A stretch of 38,634 bases of DNA from the IMG/VR virus record IMGVR_UViG_3300013117_000172, positions 1 through 38,634 of that record. The stretch is one strand, 5' to 3'. Positions within the stretch are counted from its first letter, which is position 1. Every line of letters begins with the position of its first letter. Source of the stretch: a virus. A program made the position numbers and the translations under genes. The notes below the pieces were generated by a model that made no database searches, had not been told where the DNA came from, and saw nothing but the letters and a program-made list of their open reading frames with translations. Of the stretch, positions 37,515 to 38,634 are shown in pieces.

Positions 37515-38634
37515 ATGGATTCAGGAGGGGCAACAACAGCTGCTGGTTTAAGCAATTTGCTGCAGAATAGACTATTTCTGCAGTTTCTTTCTGGCGCTGG
37601 AGGCGCTATAAGTTCAGGTCAGCCTATAGGCCCAGCGTTAAATCAGATAACTCAACAAAATATTTCCTCTCAGAATTATCTAAAGCTTCTGCAGAAAATG
37701 TTGAGCGGTGAGGAAGTTCCTGAAGGTGGAAAGGTAATGATGGATAGTAAGGGGACAAAGATAGACATTCCAAAAACTGCACTTAAAGAATTCGGGAGTG
37801 ATCTTGGAGATATTGCACCTGACTTAGGAGGTCCTCCTACTGCGAGGGATACGAGAACTCAGGATCAGACTAAACTCAGACAATTAGAGGCACTCAACCC
37901 TTTCCCTTCTAGTCAGCCAAGTATCTCAGCTGCCGATTTGGCTGGCCTCACACCTCAAGATATATCACAGGCGCTGCAATTCAAGTTCGGTCAAGAGAAA
38001 CTTGAAGAAGAGAAGATTAACAGTTTAATAGATAGAATGTATAAAAGTGCTTTAATGACAAAGGCACTTCGTCCTGAGGCTCTTGATGAACCTTTTCCTG
38101 TTAATGTTCCTGGAGTTGGCAAAGTGACACAGCGTCAGTGGTCTTCACTTCCTACTGATGAGCGAGCATACGCACTCTTTGTTGCTTCATCTAAGAAATT
38201 AGGTGACGAAGAACCAATGACAAAAAAGGAATATGATCTACTTGATCCAACAGATAAGGAGAAATTTTTAAGGGCTGCGATGAAAGATCCTGATTTAATG
38301 GAGGCTGCTAGAGGTCTTGCAAAAGCTGGTGCTACTCGAATCTCCCTCGGTGAACAATTAGCTAAGAAAAAGGCCTTTGGTGAATTGGAAGGTCAGCTTT
38401 ATTTCAAAAACCCTAAATGGATAGATGATGTCAGTAAGCATATTGCTTCGGACAAGGTTCAGGATGAAACATATTTGCTGAGACCTGAACAGCGGACAGC
38501 TGCAATAGAAAGAGAGACTGTCAAATACATCGAGAGTAAAATTGTAGCTGGTGATGGAACTATTAAAGATGTTAAATGGGCCAAGGACGGTAGAACTTTA
38601 ATATGGACTGTCTTATGGCCATCTGGAGATAGGG
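37515..38634 (+). CDS. large virion protein, 3' end off the window
   Basis: The gene is open to the window end (373 codons seen). It starts MDSGGATTAAGLSNLLQNRL after a perfect AGGAGGTGA. The visible part is helical and rich in Gln, Ala and Glu (LNQITQQNISSQNYLKLLQK, QEKLEEEKINSLIDRMYKSA), with later repeats of KDPDLMEAARGLAKAGATRI. It may be an internal virion/ejection protein like its neighbour. No enzyme motif is visible in this part. Confidence 0.7.
   Translation, partial: MDSGGATTAAGLSNLLQNRLFLQFLSGAGGAISSGQPIGPALNQITQQNISSQNYLKLLQKMLSGEEVPEGGKVMMDSKGTKIDIPKTALKEFGSDLGDIAPDLGGPPTARDTRTQDQTKLRQLEALNPFPSSQPSISAADLAGLTPQDISQALQFKFGQEKLEEEKINSLIDRMYKSALMTKALRPEALDEPFPVNVPGVGKVTQRQWSSLPTDERAYALFVASSKKLGDEEPMTKKEYDLLDPTDKEKFLRAAMKDPDLMEAARGLAKAGATRISLGEQLAKKKAFGELEGQLYFKNPKWIDDVSKHIASDKVQDETYLLRPEQRTAAIERETVKYIESKIVAGDGTIKDVKWAKDGRTLIWTVLWPSGDR

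Noticed and set aside
1-38634. tRNA genes, integrase and attachment sites
   Set aside because: I looked for cloverleaf-like sequences, tyrosine or serine recombinase motifs and long direct repeats, and saw none that I could support.

Overview
The window looks like the central part of a tailed double-stranded DNA phage (or prophage) genome. It carries a terminase large subunit, a large portal-like protein, a scaffold-like acidic protein, an SU10-type major capsid protein, connector-like proteins and no bacterial housekeeping genes. The set (large portal, short connector genes, beta-helix tailspikes, glycine-zipper virion protein, no tape measure or sheath seen) fits a podovirus-like particle best. 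Lipoprotein and outer-membrane-barrel signals argue for a Gram-negative host. I cannot name host or phage genus. Both ends run off the window, and DNA polymerase, helicase, integrase and a clear repressor are not seen.

Layout. Positions 1-14134 are a dense leftward early/middle block of small, often overlapping genes. They cover nucleotide metabolism (dCMP deaminase, a TSCPD protein), DNA modification (ParB-like domain fused to an adenine methyltransferase), recombination and repair (RecA-fold ATPase, a DUF669-like protein, a PD-(D/E)XK nuclease with four cysteines, an ATP-dependent DNA ligase, a HIRAN protein) and many zinc-ribbon mini-proteins. Accessory genes include an outer-membrane protein, a nucleotidyltransferase-like protein, a lipoprotein and a separately transcribed gene. 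Positions 14.2-16.5 kb form a control region. It has sigma70-type promoters in both directions, an iteron-rich and extremely AT-rich segment that resembles a replication origin, and a gene flanked by inverted repeats. From 16.55 kb everything reads rightward: small terminase-like protein, M15 endolysin, FnIII/dockerin-like secreted protein, short membrane-associated protein, glycosyltransferase, tail fibre and tailspikes, large terminase, portal, scaffold, major capsid, connectors and internal virion proteins.

The strongest unexplained signal is a dispersed 25-bp imperfect palindrome with half-site AGWTYRTTYAAA. It occurs at least 13 times on both transcriptional arms, nearly always between a stop codon and the next ribosome binding site. 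At two or three places it lies directly after a terminator with little or no room for another promoter. It marks the starts of the portal, scaffold, capsid, tailspike and several early genes, and could be the binding site of an unknown phage-wide regulator. Two small genes are disrupted (one by an extra A in an A6 run, one by an in-frame TGA). Three consecutive secreted or tailspike-like proteins begin with Sec signal peptides, which is odd for virion proteins.
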